A stretch of DNA of 64,000 nucleotides from positions 1-64,000 of the forward strand of contig JAHUZV010000009.1 of assembly GCA_019264575.1 (NCBI GenBank), written 5' to 3'. Numbering within the stretch: position 1 is the stretch's first letter; each line of letters starts with the position of its first letter. This document shows positions 26,656-35,758 of the stretch, piece by piece. Made by a program: the position numbers and the translations under genes. Below the pieces are notes generated by a model. That model did no database searches. It had not been told where the DNA came from and saw only the letters and a program-made list of their open reading frames with translations. The DNA comes from Vulcanococcus sp. Its GTDB lineage: Bacteria > Cyanobacteriota > Cyanobacteriia > PCC-6307 > Cyanobiaceae.

Positions 26656-28596
26656 ATGCTCCCGATGCCCACCGCTCAGATCCGCTGGAGCGGCAGCCGC
26701 CGCGATCAGCAGGCCCTGGCTCAACGGCCCGATTGGAGTGATCTCAGCGGCCTGGAGCAGCTCTGGCCGCGGCTAGCAGAACGCCACGGCGATGCCACGG
26801 CCCTCGATGCCCCCCATGCCAAGCCGCCCGAGCAGCTCAGCTTTCGTGATCTGAGCGCCCGCATCGAGCAGGCGGCTGCGGGCTTTGCGGCCCTCGGCGT
26901 GAAGCCCGGGGATGTGGTGGCGCTGTTCTCGGAAAACAGCCCCCGCTGGCTAGTGGCTGATCAGGGCCTGATGCGGCTCGGGGCGGCCGATGCGGTGCGC
27001 GGTAGCGGTGCCCCGGTGGAGGAGCTCCGCTACATCGCCGCCGATTCCGGTGCCGTAGCCCTGGTGCTCGAATCGGCTGAGCTGCTCACCCGGCTCAAGC
27101 TCAGCAGCGAGCTGCTGGGGCAGCTGCGCTTTGTGGTGCTGCTGCAGGGGGATCGCGGTTCGGTGGTGCCGGTGCTGCCCTGCTTCACCTGGGAGGAACT
27201 GATGGCTCAGGGCGCCAAGGCAGCCGTGCCCGCCTGGCCGGAGGGCGGCGAGCAGCGCCTGGCCACGGTGCTCTACACCTCAGGCACCACCGGCCAGCCC
27301 AAGGGCGTTCCCCTCAGCCACGCCAACCTGCTGCATCAGCTGCGTCATCTGGGTGTGGCTGTGGCACCGCAGCCGGGGGATCGGGTGCTGAGCGTGTTAC
27401 CGATCTGGCATGCCTATGAGCGCAGCGCCGAATACTTCCTGCTCGCCTGCGGCTGCTCGCAGACCTACACAAACCTCAAGCAGCTGCGGCCGGATCTGCA
27501 ACGGGTGCGGCCCCACTATCTGATCAGCGTGCCCCGCTTGTGGGAGGCGCTGCTGAGCGGCTTTGAAGATGCGCTGGCGGCCATGCCCACCGCCCGCCAG
27601 AAGCTGCTGCGCGGTGCCCTGGGCCTGAGCCGCTACCACTGCCTCTCCAGGCGGGTGGCCGCTGATCGCACCCTCGCTCCTGAATCGGTCGGGCGCCGTC
27701 TGCTTGCGGCAGGTGGCGCGCTTGTGAGCTGGCCGTTGCACGGCCTCGCCAGCCGCGTGCTCTGGCCCAAGGTGCGCCAGCAGCTGATCGGCGGCCGGTT
27801 GCGTACCGCCATCAGCGGTGGTGGCGCCCTGGCGATCCACGTGGATGGCTTCTTTGAGGCGGTGGGCATTGAGCTGCTGGTGGGCTACGGCCTCACCGAA
27901 ACGAGCCCAGTGCTCACCTGCCGCCGGCGCTGGAATAACCGCCGCGGCAGTTCTGGCCAGCCCCTGCCGGGCACGGCGATCCGGATCGTGGATCCCGAGA
28001 GCGGAGCGCTGCTCCAGATCGGCGAGCGGGGCCGCGTGCTCGCGCAAGGGCCGCAGGTGATGGGGGGCTATCTGGGCAAACCCGAAGCCACCGCCAAGGT
28101 GCTGGATGCGGAAGGTTGGTTCGACACCGGCGATCTGGGCCAGCTGCTGGCCGATGGAACCCTGGTGCTCACCGGCCGCGCCAAAGACACGATCGTGCTC
28201 AGCAGCGGCGAAAACATTGAGCCAGGCCCCCTGGAGGAGTGCCTGGTGGCCTGCACCCTGGTGGAGCAGGTGATGCTCGTGGGGCAGGACCGCAAGGCCC
28301 TGGGCGCTCTGGTGGTGCCCAAGGCCGAAGCCCTGGCCAGCTGGGCCCGCGAAGAGGGGCTGCCCCTGCCCCAAGGCAGCGCCGCTGATCCGGCCCTGCT
28401 CAAGGCCCTCACCGGCCGGCTCAATCGCCGCCTTCAAGCCCGTCCCGGAGCCAGACCGGATGAGCGCCTGGCGGGTGTGGCCCTGGTGGAGCCGTTCACG
28501 CTCGACAACGGCCTGCTCACCCAAACCCTCAAGCAGAAGCGCGATCGGATCGCTGTGCGGGACGCGGCCGCGATTGAGGCGATCTACGGCCGCTGA
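26656..28596 (+). CDS. aas: AMP-dependent acyl-ACP/acyl-CoA synthetase
   Basis: The ANL-family adenylating enzyme has LYTSGTTGQPKGVPLSH (P-loop), the YGLTETSPVLTCR motif, WFDTGDLGQL and LTGRAKDTIVLSSGENIEP, as in cyanobacterial acyl-ACP synthetase (Aas), which recycles free fatty acids. From ATG 26656 the product is 646 residues; the upstream frame to 26347 is lipB in another frame. Distinction between ACP and CoA as acceptor cannot be made by eye; ACP is inferred from cyanobacterial precedent. Confidence 0.88.
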   Translation: MLPMPTAQIRWSGSRRDQQALAQRPDWSDLSGLEQLWPRLAERHGDATALDAPHAKPPEQLSFRDLSARIEQAAAGFAALGVKPGDVVALFSENSPRWLVADQGLMRLGAADAVRGSGAPVEELRYIAADSGAVALVLESAELLTRLKLSSELLGQLRFVVLLQGDRGSVVPVLPCFTWEELMAQGAKAAVPAWPEGGEQRLATVLYTSGTTGQPKGVPLSHANLLHQLRHLGVAVAPQPGDRVLSVLPIWHAYERSAEYFLLACGCSQTYTNLKQLRPDLQRVRPHYLISVPRLWEALLSGFEDALAAMPTARQKLLRGALGLSRYHCLSRRVAADRTLAPESVGRRLLAAGGALVSWPLHGLASRVLWPKVRQQLIGGRLRTAISGGGALAIHVDGFFEAVGIELLVGYGLTETSPVLTCRRRWNNRRGSSGQPLPGTAIRIVDPESGALLQIGERGRVLAQGPQVMGGYLGKPEATAKVLDAEGWFDTGDLGQLLADGTLVLTGRAKDTIVLSSGENIEPGPLEECLVACTLVEQVMLVGQDRKALGALVVPKAEALASWAREEGLPLPQGSAADPALLKALTGRLNRRLQARPGARPDERLAGVALVEPFTLDNGLLTQTLKQKRDRIAVRDAAAIEAIYGR

Positions 28597-28649
28597 AGCG
28601 CTTGCTGGCAGCGGGGCGGCCGGAAACCCGCCCCGCTGCTGCGTTGCCG

Positions 28650-28686
28650 CAGCGCTCTGGCGCTGACAACCTGAGCGCTGGTTTTT
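28650..28686 (+). terminator. Intrinsic terminator after the acyl-ACP synthetase
   Basis: CAGCGCTC and GAGCGCTG form an 8-bp stem around a ~15-base loop, followed by G and five T residues (28682-28686). A second, GC-rich hairpin (28608-28639) lies just upstream without a T-tract. The T-tract overlaps the TTG at 28685 that could have been read as a ylqD start. Confidence 0.6.
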
Positions 28687-28693
28687 GAATCCC

Positions 28694-29137
28694 ATGGCCG
28701 ACGGAAGCCTTTCGATCAAGCGTTCGATCACCGTGCGCGCCGTGGTCACGCCCCGTTGGAAGGAAGACGCCGAGCGCGAGATCAGCAACGCCATCGCCGG
28801 CAGCGACGCGCAGCTGGCCCAGCTGGAGCAGGAAGGTCAGCAGCTCGTGGATGCGATTCGCAGCCAAAGCGCCAATCCCCTTGATCCCCGTGTGCAGGAT
28901 CAGGTGGCTTCGGTGCAGGAGCAGGTGGCTGCCAAGCGGGCAGAACTGGAGGAGCAGAAGCGTCAGCTGATCGAGCAGCAGCGCCAGGTGCGCGATCTGG
29001 AGATGGAGCAGATCGTGGATCAAGGCCAGCTCGAGAGCTTCTGCGATGTGCGCGTGGGCGACAACCTGGTGGAGAAGTTGTCGGTGGCTGTGGTGGTGCG
29101 CGATGGGGTGATCGAGGCGATCGAAGGCACCCTCTGA
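28694..29137 (+). CDS. YlqD-family coiled-coil protein
   Basis: A 147-residue protein with the YlqD family pattern: N-terminal SLSIKRSITVRAVVTPRWKE, a long Gln/Glu-rich coiled coil (about residues 30-105), and a C-terminal beta part (FCDVRVGDNLVEKLSVAVVV). The function is unknown. ATG 28694 is chosen over TTG 28685, which falls in the terminator T-tract. It is followed by pdhC after 50 bp. Confidence 0.85.
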   Translation: MADGSLSIKRSITVRAVVTPRWKEDAEREISNAIAGSDAQLAQLEQEGQQLVDAIRSQSANPLDPRVQDQVASVQEQVAAKRAELEEQKRQLIEQQRQVRDLEMEQIVDQGQLESFCDVRVGDNLVEKLSVAVVVRDGVIEAIEGTL

Positions 29138-29187
29138 GCCAGGAGGGGGCCACGTAAAATCCGCCCCAATTGCGCGGCAGACCTCCG

Positions 29188-30531
29188 TTGGCCACCCACG
29201 AAATCTTTATGCCCGCCCTCTCCTCCACCATGACGGAGGGCAAGATCGTGGAGTGGCTCAAAAAGCCGGGCGACAAGGTTGAGCGCGGTGAGTCGGTGCT
29301 CGTGGTCGAGTCCGACAAAGCCGACATGGACGTGGAATCGTTCAACGAGGGCTATCTCGCTGCTGTGCTGATGCCGGCTGGTGGCACGGCGCCGGTCGGC
29401 GAAACCATTGGCCTGATCGTTGAAACCCAGGCGGAGATCGCCGACGTGCAGGCCAAGGCCCCCAGTGGCGGTGCCCCTGCCGCTGCTCCTGCCCCGGTCG
29501 CCGCTCCCGCCGCCGCTGCACCAGCTGCTCTCGCTGCACCGGCGCCCGCTCCCGCTCCTGTGGTCGCGGCCCCAGTTGCCGTTGCTGCTGCACCGGCGCC
29601 TGTGAGCAATGGCCGCGTGGTGGCCAGCCCCCGCGCCAAGAAATTGGCCAGCCAGCACGGTGTGGCCCTTGAAACACTGCGTGGCAGTGGCCCCCACGGC
29701 CGCATTCAGGCCGAGGATGTGGAGCGCGCTCTCGGTCTCACCGTGGCCGTGCCCCGCGTGGCGGAGGGTGCAGGTCCTGCTGCTGTCGCGGCAGCCGGCA
29801 ATGGCGACGCTGCTCCGGCACCGGCTCCTGCTGGTGATGCCTTCGGTCGCCCCGGCGAGAGCGTGAGCTTCAACACGCTGCAGAACGCGGTCAACCGCAA
29901 CATGCTCGCCAGCCTGGAAGTGCCCTGCTTCCGCGTTGGCTACACGATCACCACCACCAAGCTCGACGCCTTCTACAAGCAGGTGAAGAGCAAGGGCGTC
30001 ACCATGACGGCCCTGCTGGCCAAGGCCGTGGGCGTGGTGCTGGCCCGCCATCCTCAGGTCAATGCAGCCACCAGCCCTGATGGCGCTGCGATGGCCTACC
30101 CCGCTGCAGTGAATGTTGCCGTGGCCGTGGCGATGGAAGACGGTGGTCTGATCACCCCCGTGCTCGCCAACGCCGACAAGACCGACATCTATTCCCTGGC
30201 CCGCAACTGGGCTGATCTGGTGAGCCGTGCCCGCAGCAAGCAGCTGCAGCCCGATGAGTACAGCACCGGCACCTTCACCCTCTCCAATCTGGGGATGTTC
30301 GGAGTGGATCGCTTCGACGCCATCCTGCCCCCCGGCACCGGCGCGATCCTGGCGGTGGCCGCCTCCCGCCCCACCGTGGTGGCTGGCAAGGATGGCTCCA
30401 TGCGGGTCGCCAATCAGATGCAGGTGAACCTCACCTGTGATCACCGCGTGATCTACGGCGCCCACGCCGCCGCCTTCCTCAAGGACCTGGCCCAGCTGAT
30501 CGAAACCAACCCCGAAAGCCTGGCGATCTGA
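29188..30531 (+). CDS. pdhC: Pyruvate dehydrogenase E2 (dihydrolipoamide acetyltransferase)
   Basis: E2 transfers acetyl from lipoate to CoA. The 447-residue product has one lipoyl domain (Lys in VVESDKADMDVESF), an Ala/Pro-rich swinging linker (about residues 90-140), an E3-binding domain (ASPRAKKLASQHGVALETL), and a catalytic domain ending with CDHRVIYGAHAAAFLKDL. TTG 29188 gives MATHEIFMPALSSTMTEG as in cyanobacterial homologues; TTG 29170 adds six residues. The Ala/Pro linker is why long false ORFs appear on the other strand. Confidence 0.95.
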   Translation: MATHEIFMPALSSTMTEGKIVEWLKKPGDKVERGESVLVVESDKADMDVESFNEGYLAAVLMPAGGTAPVGETIGLIVETQAEIADVQAKAPSGGAPAAAPAPVAAPAAAAPAALAAPAPAPAPVVAAPVAVAAAPAPVSNGRVVASPRAKKLASQHGVALETLRGSGPHGRIQAEDVERALGLTVAVPRVAEGAGPAAVAAAGNGDAAPAPAPAGDAFGRPGESVSFNTLQNAVNRNMLASLEVPCFRVGYTITTTKLDAFYKQVKSKGVTMTALLAKAVGVVLARHPQVNAATSPDGAAMAYPAAVNVAVAVAMEDGGLITPVLANADKTDIYSLARNWADLVSRARSKQLQPDEYSTGTFTLSNLGMFGVDRFDAILPPGTGAILAVAASRPTVVAGKDGSMRVANQMQVNLTCDHRVIYGAHAAAFLKDLAQLIETNPESLAI

Positions 30532-30549
30532 CCTAAAACACGCCTTTTT

Positions 30550-31662
30550 ATGGCGACAGATCCCGCTGATCTGCGGCTCTCGAGCTACGTCTTCGATCTC
30601 CCGGAGACCTTCATCGCCCAACGGCCCGTGGAGCCTCGCCATGCCGCCAGGCTTCTGGCCGTGGAGCCAGGCCCTGCGGCGAGCTGCCGCCATCTGACGG
30701 TGTGGGATCTGCAGCAGGAGTTGCAGCCTGGAGACCTGCTGGTGGTCAACAACACCCGGGTGCTGAAGGCCCGGCTGCAGGTGCGCCGCCCCAGCGGTGG
30801 TGCGGTGGAGCTGCTGGTGCTGGAGCCGGTGCAGGGCAGCGACTGGCTCTGTTTGGCCCGCCCGGCTAAACGGCTCAAACCCGGTGAAGTGCTGCAGCTG
30901 GAGCACGACGGTCAGGAGCCGTTGCCGTTGGAGGTTGTGGGTATCGATGAGGAAAGCGGTGGTCGCGTGGTGCGTTTCCCCGAGGCGTGCACCAGCCCCG
31001 AGGCGATCGAAGCCCTTCTTGCGCGTTACGGCTCGATCCCATTGCCCCCCTACATCCAGCAGCAGAACGACGACGACGACACGCGCTATCAGACCCGCTA
31101 TGCCTCCCGGCCTGGAGCCGTTGCTGCCCCTACGGCGGGATTGCACTTCAGTGATGAGTTGATTGCCGCAATCCGCGGCCGCGGCGTTGTGATGGCGGAG
31201 GTGACTCTGCATGTGGGCCTGGGCACCTTCAGGCCTGTGGAAACCGAAGACCTCACCCAGCTGGAGCTGCACAGCGAATGGGTGGAGGTCTCGCCCGCTC
31301 TGGTGGAGGCTGTGGCTGCTTGCCATGCGCGTGGGGGGCGGGTGATCGCCGTGGGCACCACCTGCGTGCGCAGCCTGGAGGCAGTCGCTCAGCTGCATGG
31401 CGGCGAACTCAAGCCCCACACCGGACCGGTGAATCTGGTGATCCAGCCGGGTTATCGCTTCGCGGTGGTGCAGGGCCTGCTCACCAACTTCCACTTACCG
31501 AAGAGTTCACTGCTGCTGCTGGTGAGCGCCTTGATCGGTCGCCAGCGCTTGCTGGATCTCTATGAGCAGGCCAAGGCCGAGGGTTATCGCTTCTTCTCCT
31601 ACGGCGATGCCATGTGGATTGCGCCGGCGGCGGTGATTGCTGAGGCCCAGCCGCCCAACTGA
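30550..31662 (+). CDS. queA: S-adenosylmethionine:tRNA ribosyltransferase-isomerase
   Basis: QueA transfers and isomerises the ribosyl of SAM onto preQ1 in the wobble base of GUN tRNAs (queuosine). The 370-residue protein has [54 protein letters not shown] and [18 protein letters not shown], all family signatures. The start is an ATG 18 bp after pdhC. There are no further queuosine genes in the window. Confidence 0.96.
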   Translation: MATDPADLRLSSYVFDLPETFIAQRPVEPRHAARLLAVEPGPAASCRHLTVWDLQQELQPGDLLVVNNTRVLKARLQVRRPSGGAVELLVLEPVQGSDWLCLARPAKRLKPGEVLQLEHDGQEPLPLEVVGIDEESGGRVVRFPEACTSPEAIEALLARYGSIPLPPYIQQQNDDDDTRYQTRYASRPGAVAAPTAGLHFSDELIAAIRGRGVVMAEVTLHVGLGTFRPVETEDLTQLELHSEWVEVSPALVEAVAACHARGGRVIAVGTTCVRSLEAVAQLHGGELKPHTGPVNLVIQPGYRFAVVQGLLTNFHLPKSSLLLLVSALIGRQRLLDLYEQAKAEGYRFFSYGDAMWIAPAAVIAEAQPPN

Positions 31663-31679
31663 TCGCGCTTCAGCGCAAC

Positions 31680-31708
31680 AAAAAGCCGCCGGCAGCGAAG
31701 CCGGCGGC
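31680..31708 (-). terminator. Intrinsic terminator of the secreted Cys protein
   Basis: On the minus strand GCCGCCGGC, a six-base loop and GCCGGCGGC form a 9-bp GC stem followed by five T residues. It lies 30 bp past the stop of the minus-strand gene at 31739. Being near-symmetrical, it may also slow transcription leaving queA. Confidence 0.75.
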
Positions 31709-31738
31709 GGGGTTAGCGCATGTGGCTCAATGAGCTGA

Positions 31739-32263
31739 TCAGCTCTGGCCCCAGCACTGCTTGGGGTTGGCGGTGGTGAGCAGCATGCCGGTCATCGGCA
31801 CGTTGGTGGTCTGCAGGGTGTAGCTGAACTCGCTGGGGCGCACACCGCTCGGCTTGGCGCACAGGAAGGTGGCGCCGTTGGTGTTGGTGGTGGTCTGAGT
31901 GCTGATGCCGTACAGCTGCAGCAGGTTCACCATGGAGGCGTCGTAATCCACTTCGCCGTCGCTGCTGCCCAGGAACAGCTGGGAGCGGCTGCTGCCACAG
32001 CGGGCCTTGGAGGTGGTGACGTTGGGGTACAGCGCCTGGGAGGTGTAAGTCACATCACACAGCACACCCTGAGAGGTGTTGGTGGTGCCTTGGATCGACA
32101 GGATCGCCACCGAGGTGGGGTTGGCCTGCTTCACGAACACCGATTTGGGGATGAAGTTCTTGAGATCAATCGCCTGGGCGTTGTTGGTGAGCAGAGCCGG
32201 GCCCGCTGCGATAGAAGCAGCCATGGCGGCGCACACAGCGCCAGCGCGAGAGAGACGTCGCAT
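31739..32263 (-). CDS. Secreted hypothetical protein with four cysteines
   Basis: I do not recognise the family. The 174 residues start with a Sec-type signal (MRRLSRAGAVCAAMAASIAA, cleavage near NNAQA), followed by a Thr/Ser/Asn-rich mature part with four Cys (in LCDVT, ARCGS, FLCAKP, KQCWGQ) that could form two disulfides outside the cytosol. It has its own strong terminator and an AT-rich upstream region, so it is an independent unit. The nearest gene on its strand is sodB, separated by a terminator. Confidence 0.75.
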   Translation of the reverse strand: MRRLSRAGAVCAAMAASIAAGPALLTNNAQAIDLKNFIPKSVFVKQANPTSVAILSIQGTTNTSQGVLCDVTYTSQALYPNVTTSKARCGSSRSQLFLGSSDGEVDYDASMVNLLQLYGISTQTTTNTNGATFLCAKPSGVRPSEFSYTLQTTNVPMTGMLLTTANPKQCWGQS

Positions 32264-32416
32264 GAATCATGCAAAAAGCGAATACATCTTGTCATATAAG
32301 TGCCAATAATGAAGCGTGTAAAAATAATTGCTGGTGGTGGTATTGGTAAATCTTTTTGCTTGAATTGTGCTGCCCTTTGTGCTGTTTGCGGTGGCGTGGC
32401 GTGCAATCAGCGCATG
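32264..32416 (-). promoter_or_regulatory. AT-rich upstream region of the secreted Cys protein
   Basis: This segment is conspicuously richer in A/T than its GC-rich surroundings, especially 32270-32350. On the minus strand it leads into the gene at 32263 and holds plausible -10 hexamers such as TATATG and TATTCG, but no convincing consensus pair can be fixed. No ORF of note covers it. Confidence 0.4.
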
Positions 32417-32448
32417 AAAAAAAACCTCCGGCGGGGATCCGCTGGAGG
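32417..32448 (-). terminator. Intrinsic terminator of sodB
   Basis: On the minus strand CCTCCAGCGG and CCGCCGGAGG pair over about 10 bp with one G-T pair around a short loop, followed by eight T residues. It lies about 40 bp past the sodB stop. Confidence 0.85.
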
Positions 32449-32490
32449 CTTGGGATGCTCGGCAAATCGCCGTTGTGCCGGCTGAAACGA

Positions 32491-33090
32491 TCAGGCGGCG
32501 GCCAGGTTGGCGGCCACGAAGTCCCAGTTCACCAGCTTGTCGAGGAAGGTGGTGATGTAGTCGGGGCGGCGGTTCTGGTAGTCGAGGTAGTAGGCGTGCT
32601 CCCACACGTCCATGGTGAGCAGAGCTTTCTGGCCGTGGGCCAGGGGCAGATCGGCGTTGCCGGTCCTGGTCACCTTGAGGGTGCCGTTGTCGAGCACCAG
32701 CCAGGCCCAGCCGCTGCCGAACTGGGTGGCGCCGGCGGCCTTGAACTCCTCAACGAACTTCTCGAAGCTGCCGAAGTCGGCGTTGATCTTGTCGAGCAGG
32801 GCGCCGCTGGGGCTGCCGCCGCCACCCGGCTTGATGCACTGCCAGTAGAAGCTGTGGTTCCACACCTGGGCGGCGTTGTTGAACACACCGGCCTTGCTGG
32901 CATCACCGGCCACGGCGGTGATGGTGTCTTCCAGGCTCTTGCTTTCCAGCTCGGTGCCGGCCACCAGGTTGTTGAGGTTGGTCACGTAAGCGTTGTGGTG
33001 CTTGCCGTGGTGGAACTCAAGGGTCTGGCGGGAAATGTGGGGCTCGAGCGCATCGAGGCCGTAGGGCAGCGCAGGCAGCGTGTGAGCCAT
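32491..33090 (-). CDS. sodB: Iron superoxide dismutase
   Basis: SodB disproportionates superoxide. The 199-residue protein has metal ligands His27, His79, Asp161 and His165 in the standard contexts ([28 protein letters not shown]). Gln75 in NNAAQVWNH is the position typical of iron enzymes rather than the Gly/other pattern of the Mn type. No signal peptide, so cytosolic. A strong terminator follows. It is preceded on the same strand by the FKBP gene, 111 bp away. Confidence 0.97.
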   Translation of the reverse strand: MAHTLPALPYGLDALEPHISRQTLEFHHGKHHNAYVTNLNNLVAGTELESKSLEDTITAVAGDASKAGVFNNAAQVWNHSFYWQCIKPGGGGSPSGALLDKINADFGSFEKFVEEFKAAGATQFGSGWAWLVLDNGTLKVTRTGNADLPLAHGQKALLTMDVWEHAYYLDYQNRRPDYITTFLDKLVNWDFVAANLAAA

Positions 33091-33201
33091 ATGACGTGGG
33101 ATCGTGCTGGATGTGGCCCGGCCATGTGCCGGACGGCCGGCGCATCCTAACGATCGCTTCAGGTTTCGTAAGTCGCGAGAACCGCCCTCCCCAGGAGCTG
33201 A

Positions 33202-33822
33202 TCAGCCTTTGATCTGAAGCAGTTCCACCTCAAAGATCAAGGTGGCATTCGGGGGAATTACACCGCCGGCACCGCGCTCGCCATAGGCCAGATCGGGGGG
33301 AATCACGAGCTTGCGCTTGCCGCCCACTTGCATGCCGGCTACGCCTTCATCCCAACCTTTGATCACACGGCCTGCGCCCAGCGGGAAGGAGAAGGGGCCG
33401 CGGCCGTAGCTGCTGTCGAATTCCTTGCCGTTCTCCAGGGTGCCGCGGTAGTTGACCACCACGGTTTGGCCCGAGGTGGCTTCTGGGCCATCGCCCACCA
33501 CCAGATCCGTGATGCGCAGGCCCGAGGGGGTGATGCGCTCTTTGGGGGCTACCAGCTCGCCGCCGAGAGAAGCGGCACCGGAATCGGCGATTTGATCGGG
33601 GCTGCCGGCGTCGTTGGCCATGGTGAAAAGCGCGGGGTTGGGGTCTTCGGGGTCCAGCTCAAACTGGCCGCTCAAGCTGGCCGGGGCTGCGGCCGGAGCC
33701 GCCGCCACCACCACCTGCGCTGCCGGCTGGGCTTGCACCGTGGAGGGCGCTACCAGCTGGCTGACCAGCGCCAGCAGCAGGCAGGCCACGCACACAGCCG
33801 AGCTGATCAGGATGTCGCGCAT
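33202..33822 (-). CDS. FKBP-type peptidyl-prolyl isomerase, exported
   Basis: The 206-residue protein has an N-terminal membrane/signal segment ([18 protein letters not shown]), an Ala/Pro linker, and a C-terminal FKBP domain ([58 protein letters not shown]). The active-site aromatic and Asp residues are present. It likely folds proteins in the periplasm or lumen. It belongs to the minus-strand group with the coiled-coil gene and sodB. Confidence 0.92.
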   Translation of the reverse strand: MRDILISSAVCVACLLLALVSQLVAPSTVQAQPAAQVVVAAAPAAAPASLSGQFELDPEDPNPALFTMANDAGSPDQIADSGAASLGGELVAPKERITPSGLRITDLVVGDGPEATSGQTVVVNYRGTLENGKEFDSSYGRGPFSFPLGAGRVIKGWDEGVAGMQVGGKRKLVIPPDLAYGERGAGGVIPPNATLIFEVELLQIKG

Positions 33823-33861
33823 GGCTTGAGAAGGGCTGAGACGGCGAATTCTGCCCCAGCT

Positions 33862-34230
33862 TCAGTCGGGAACGTCGCTGAAGCTGTCGGCGTCGTTGGT
33901 TCCCGAATCGCTGCGCAGCCGCCTGATTTGTTGCTCCAGCCGATCGATCCGGCCGCGCAGTTCATCCACTTCCCGCTGGCGCGCCAGGCCCAGGTCCTGC
34001 AGGAGGTGATCGAGATTGCGCTCCACCTGGCGCTCGGTCTGCTTCTCCAGTTCTGGGTTCTCGCCCCGCAGGCTGGCCAGAACATCGTCCACCAGGGCTG
34101 TCGCTTGGGCGGGGTCGAGGCGGCCGCTGCTCACCCAGGCCTGGGTCACGCTGCGCAGGCGGTCGGCCACCAGTGATGTGGTGCCGAGGCCCCGCACCAG
34201 CAGCTGTTGAAGGGGATTGCTCGCGTCCAT
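33862..34230 (-). CDS. Helical coiled-coil protein (phasin-like), conserved in cyanobacteria
   Basis: The 122-residue product is almost entirely helical: NPLQQLLVRGLGTTSLVADR, VDDVLASLRGENPELEKQTE and a heptad-rich REVDELRGRIDRLEQQIRRL, ending in an acidic tail. This resembles the small phasin-like/accessory helical proteins of cyanobacteria. No catalytic residues are visible; a role as a membrane or granule-associated scaffold is only inferred. It lies divergently to lnt, with 54 bp between starts. Confidence 0.75.
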   Translation of the reverse strand: MDASNPLQQLLVRGLGTTSLVADRLRSVTQAWVSSGRLDPAQATALVDDVLASLRGENPELEKQTERQVERNLDHLLQDLGLARQREVDELRGRIDRLEQQIRRLRSDSGTNDADSFSDVPD

Positions 34231-34284
34231 GGGCCCGCCCGTGGTTCCTGCCCCAAACCATGGCGCTTCCTAACGTCGGTGGCC

Positions 34285-35751
34285 ATGGCAGGGAACCGGC
34301 CGTTGTGGACATGGAGCGGTGCGGCGGCGGCCGGGTTGCTGGCGGGTCTGGCCTTGCCGCCCTGGGGCTGTCCGCCGTTGCTGTGGCTGGCTTTGATTCC
34401 TTTGTGGGCTTTGGGGCCAGGCCCCGCGGCCCTCTGGGGTGGCGTGGCGGTCTTGGTGAGCCATCGCTGGTTGCTGTGGCTGCATCCCCTCGATTGGGTG
34501 GGGGTACCGCTACCGCTGAGCCTGCCGCTGTGTGTGTTGCTCTGGGCCAGTCTTGGTGTGGTGGCGGCGGCTCTGGTGGGCGGCTGGCGGCTGCTGGTGC
34601 AGCGACTGGGGCCAGAGCGCCGCAGTACGGCGTGCCTGGCCGCGGCGCTCTGGGGGCTAGCGGAGGTGGTGCTGGCCAAGGGGCCGTTGTTCTGGATCGG
34701 TCTGGGCAGCGCTGCGTTGCCGGGTGATCGCGCCTTGGCTGGCTTGGCCCAGTGGATCGGGGCTGGTGGGGTGGCGGCTCTGCAGCTGTTGCTGGCTTGG
34801 TGGCTCTGGCGCTGGCTGGTGGCCTGGGCTGCTCAACGCAGTGGCGTGTGGCGTTCGGCCAGCGCCTGGCTGCTGGTGGTGGTGCTTTTGCATGCCTGGG
34901 GATGGCGCCTGCTGCAGCTGCCAGAGCCAGTTGCCGGTGCTGCAAGCCGGCTGAACGTGCTGGTGCTCCAACCTGCGATTCCTACGCGGGAGAAATTCAG
35001 CTGGAGCCAACAACAGGCTCTCCTGCGCCGTTTGGCGGGGGCGCAACTGCAAGCTGAGCAGCAAGGGGCGGATCTGCTCGTGTTGCCCGAGGGGGCTTTG
35101 GCTGTGGGGCAGACCCTGCCGCACGCCGCCGAAGTGGAGGTGCTGAGCGGCGGTTTCCGTGAGATGGATGGCGAGTTGCGGAGCTCGGTGCTGCGCTTTG
35201 CGCCCGGGGAGCAGGTGCCCGTGCAGGCGATCGATAAACACCGGCTCGTGCCGCTCGGGGAGTGGATTCCAGGTGGCAGCTGGTTGAGCTGGGCGGGATT
35301 GTCAGCAGTGGGCGGCGTGAGCTTCGGCGAACCGTCGCGGCTGTTGTCGCGCTCTGCAGGCGCTGTGGGCGTGGCTATTTGCTACGAGATCGCAGATGGG
35401 GCTGCGCTCGCGGCGGCAACGCGTGATGGGGCCGGCTGGCTGTTGGCGAGCGCCAACCTCGATCCCTATCCCTCTCAGCTGCAGGGCCAGTTCGCGGCCT
35501 TGGCGCAATTGCGGGCGATCGAAACCGGGCGCTGGCTGGTGAGCGCAGCCAACACCGGCCCCAGCCTGCTGGTGGATCCTTCCGGCGCGGTGCGTCAACG
35601 GTTGAACACCGGGATGGCCGCAACCCTGCCGGTGCAATTGCAGGTGCGAGTTGCTCGAACGGGCTACAGCCGCACGGGCGAGCTGCCGCTAATCCTGCTG
35701 GCCGCCGGCGCAGCCGCAGCACGCCTCAGGTCTCGGGTGCGACAATCTTGA
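34285..35751 (+). CDS. lnt: Apolipoprotein N-acyltransferase
   Basis: Lnt adds the third acyl chain to lipoproteins in the inner membrane. The 488-residue protein (from ATG 34285) has an N-terminal block of about seven membrane helices and a nitrilase-like domain with the catalytic triad: Glu in LLVLPEGAL, Lys in AIDKHRLVPLGE and Cys in VAICYEI. The frame extending to 34207 overlaps the divergent gene and is rejected. It precedes the HExxH gene with a seven-base gap. Confidence 0.93.
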   Translation: MAGNRPLWTWSGAAAAGLLAGLALPPWGCPPLLWLALIPLWALGPGPAALWGGVAVLVSHRWLLWLHPLDWVGVPLPLSLPLCVLLWASLGVVAAALVGGWRLLVQRLGPERRSTACLAAALWGLAEVVLAKGPLFWIGLGSAALPGDRALAGLAQWIGAGGVAALQLLLAWWLWRWLVAWAAQRSGVWRSASAWLLVVVLLHAWGWRLLQLPEPVAGAASRLNVLVLQPAIPTREKFSWSQQQALLRRLAGAQLQAEQQGADLLVLPEGALAVGQTLPHAAEVEVLSGGFREMDGELRSSVLRFAPGEQVPVQAIDKHRLVPLGEWIPGGSWLSWAGLSAVGGVSFGEPSRLLSRSAGAVGVAICYEIADGAALAAATRDGAGWLLASANLDPYPSQLQGQFAALAQLRAIETGRWLVSAANTGPSLLVDPSGAVRQRLNTGMAATLPVQLQVRVARTGYSRTGELPLILLAAGAAAARLRSRVRQS

Positions 35752-35758
35752 GACTTTC

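Noticed and set aside
28608..28639. Strong GC hairpin after the acyl-ACP synthetase as the terminator
   Set aside because: No T-tract follows; the next hairpin (28650-28686) has one.
28685..28693. TTG start for ylqD
   Set aside because: It lies in the T-tract of the terminator; ATG 28694 is nine bases later and fits the family.
29020..31494. 824-residue open frame on the minus strand across pdhC and queA
   Set aside because: Antisense shadow of two well-identified genes; high third-position GC keeps the opposite strand free of stops. Composition (His, Gly, Arg rich) is not that of a real protein.
34207..34284. 26-residue N-terminal extension of lnt
   Set aside because: Overlaps the divergent coiled-coil gene and has no signal; ATG 34285 begins right before the first membrane helix.
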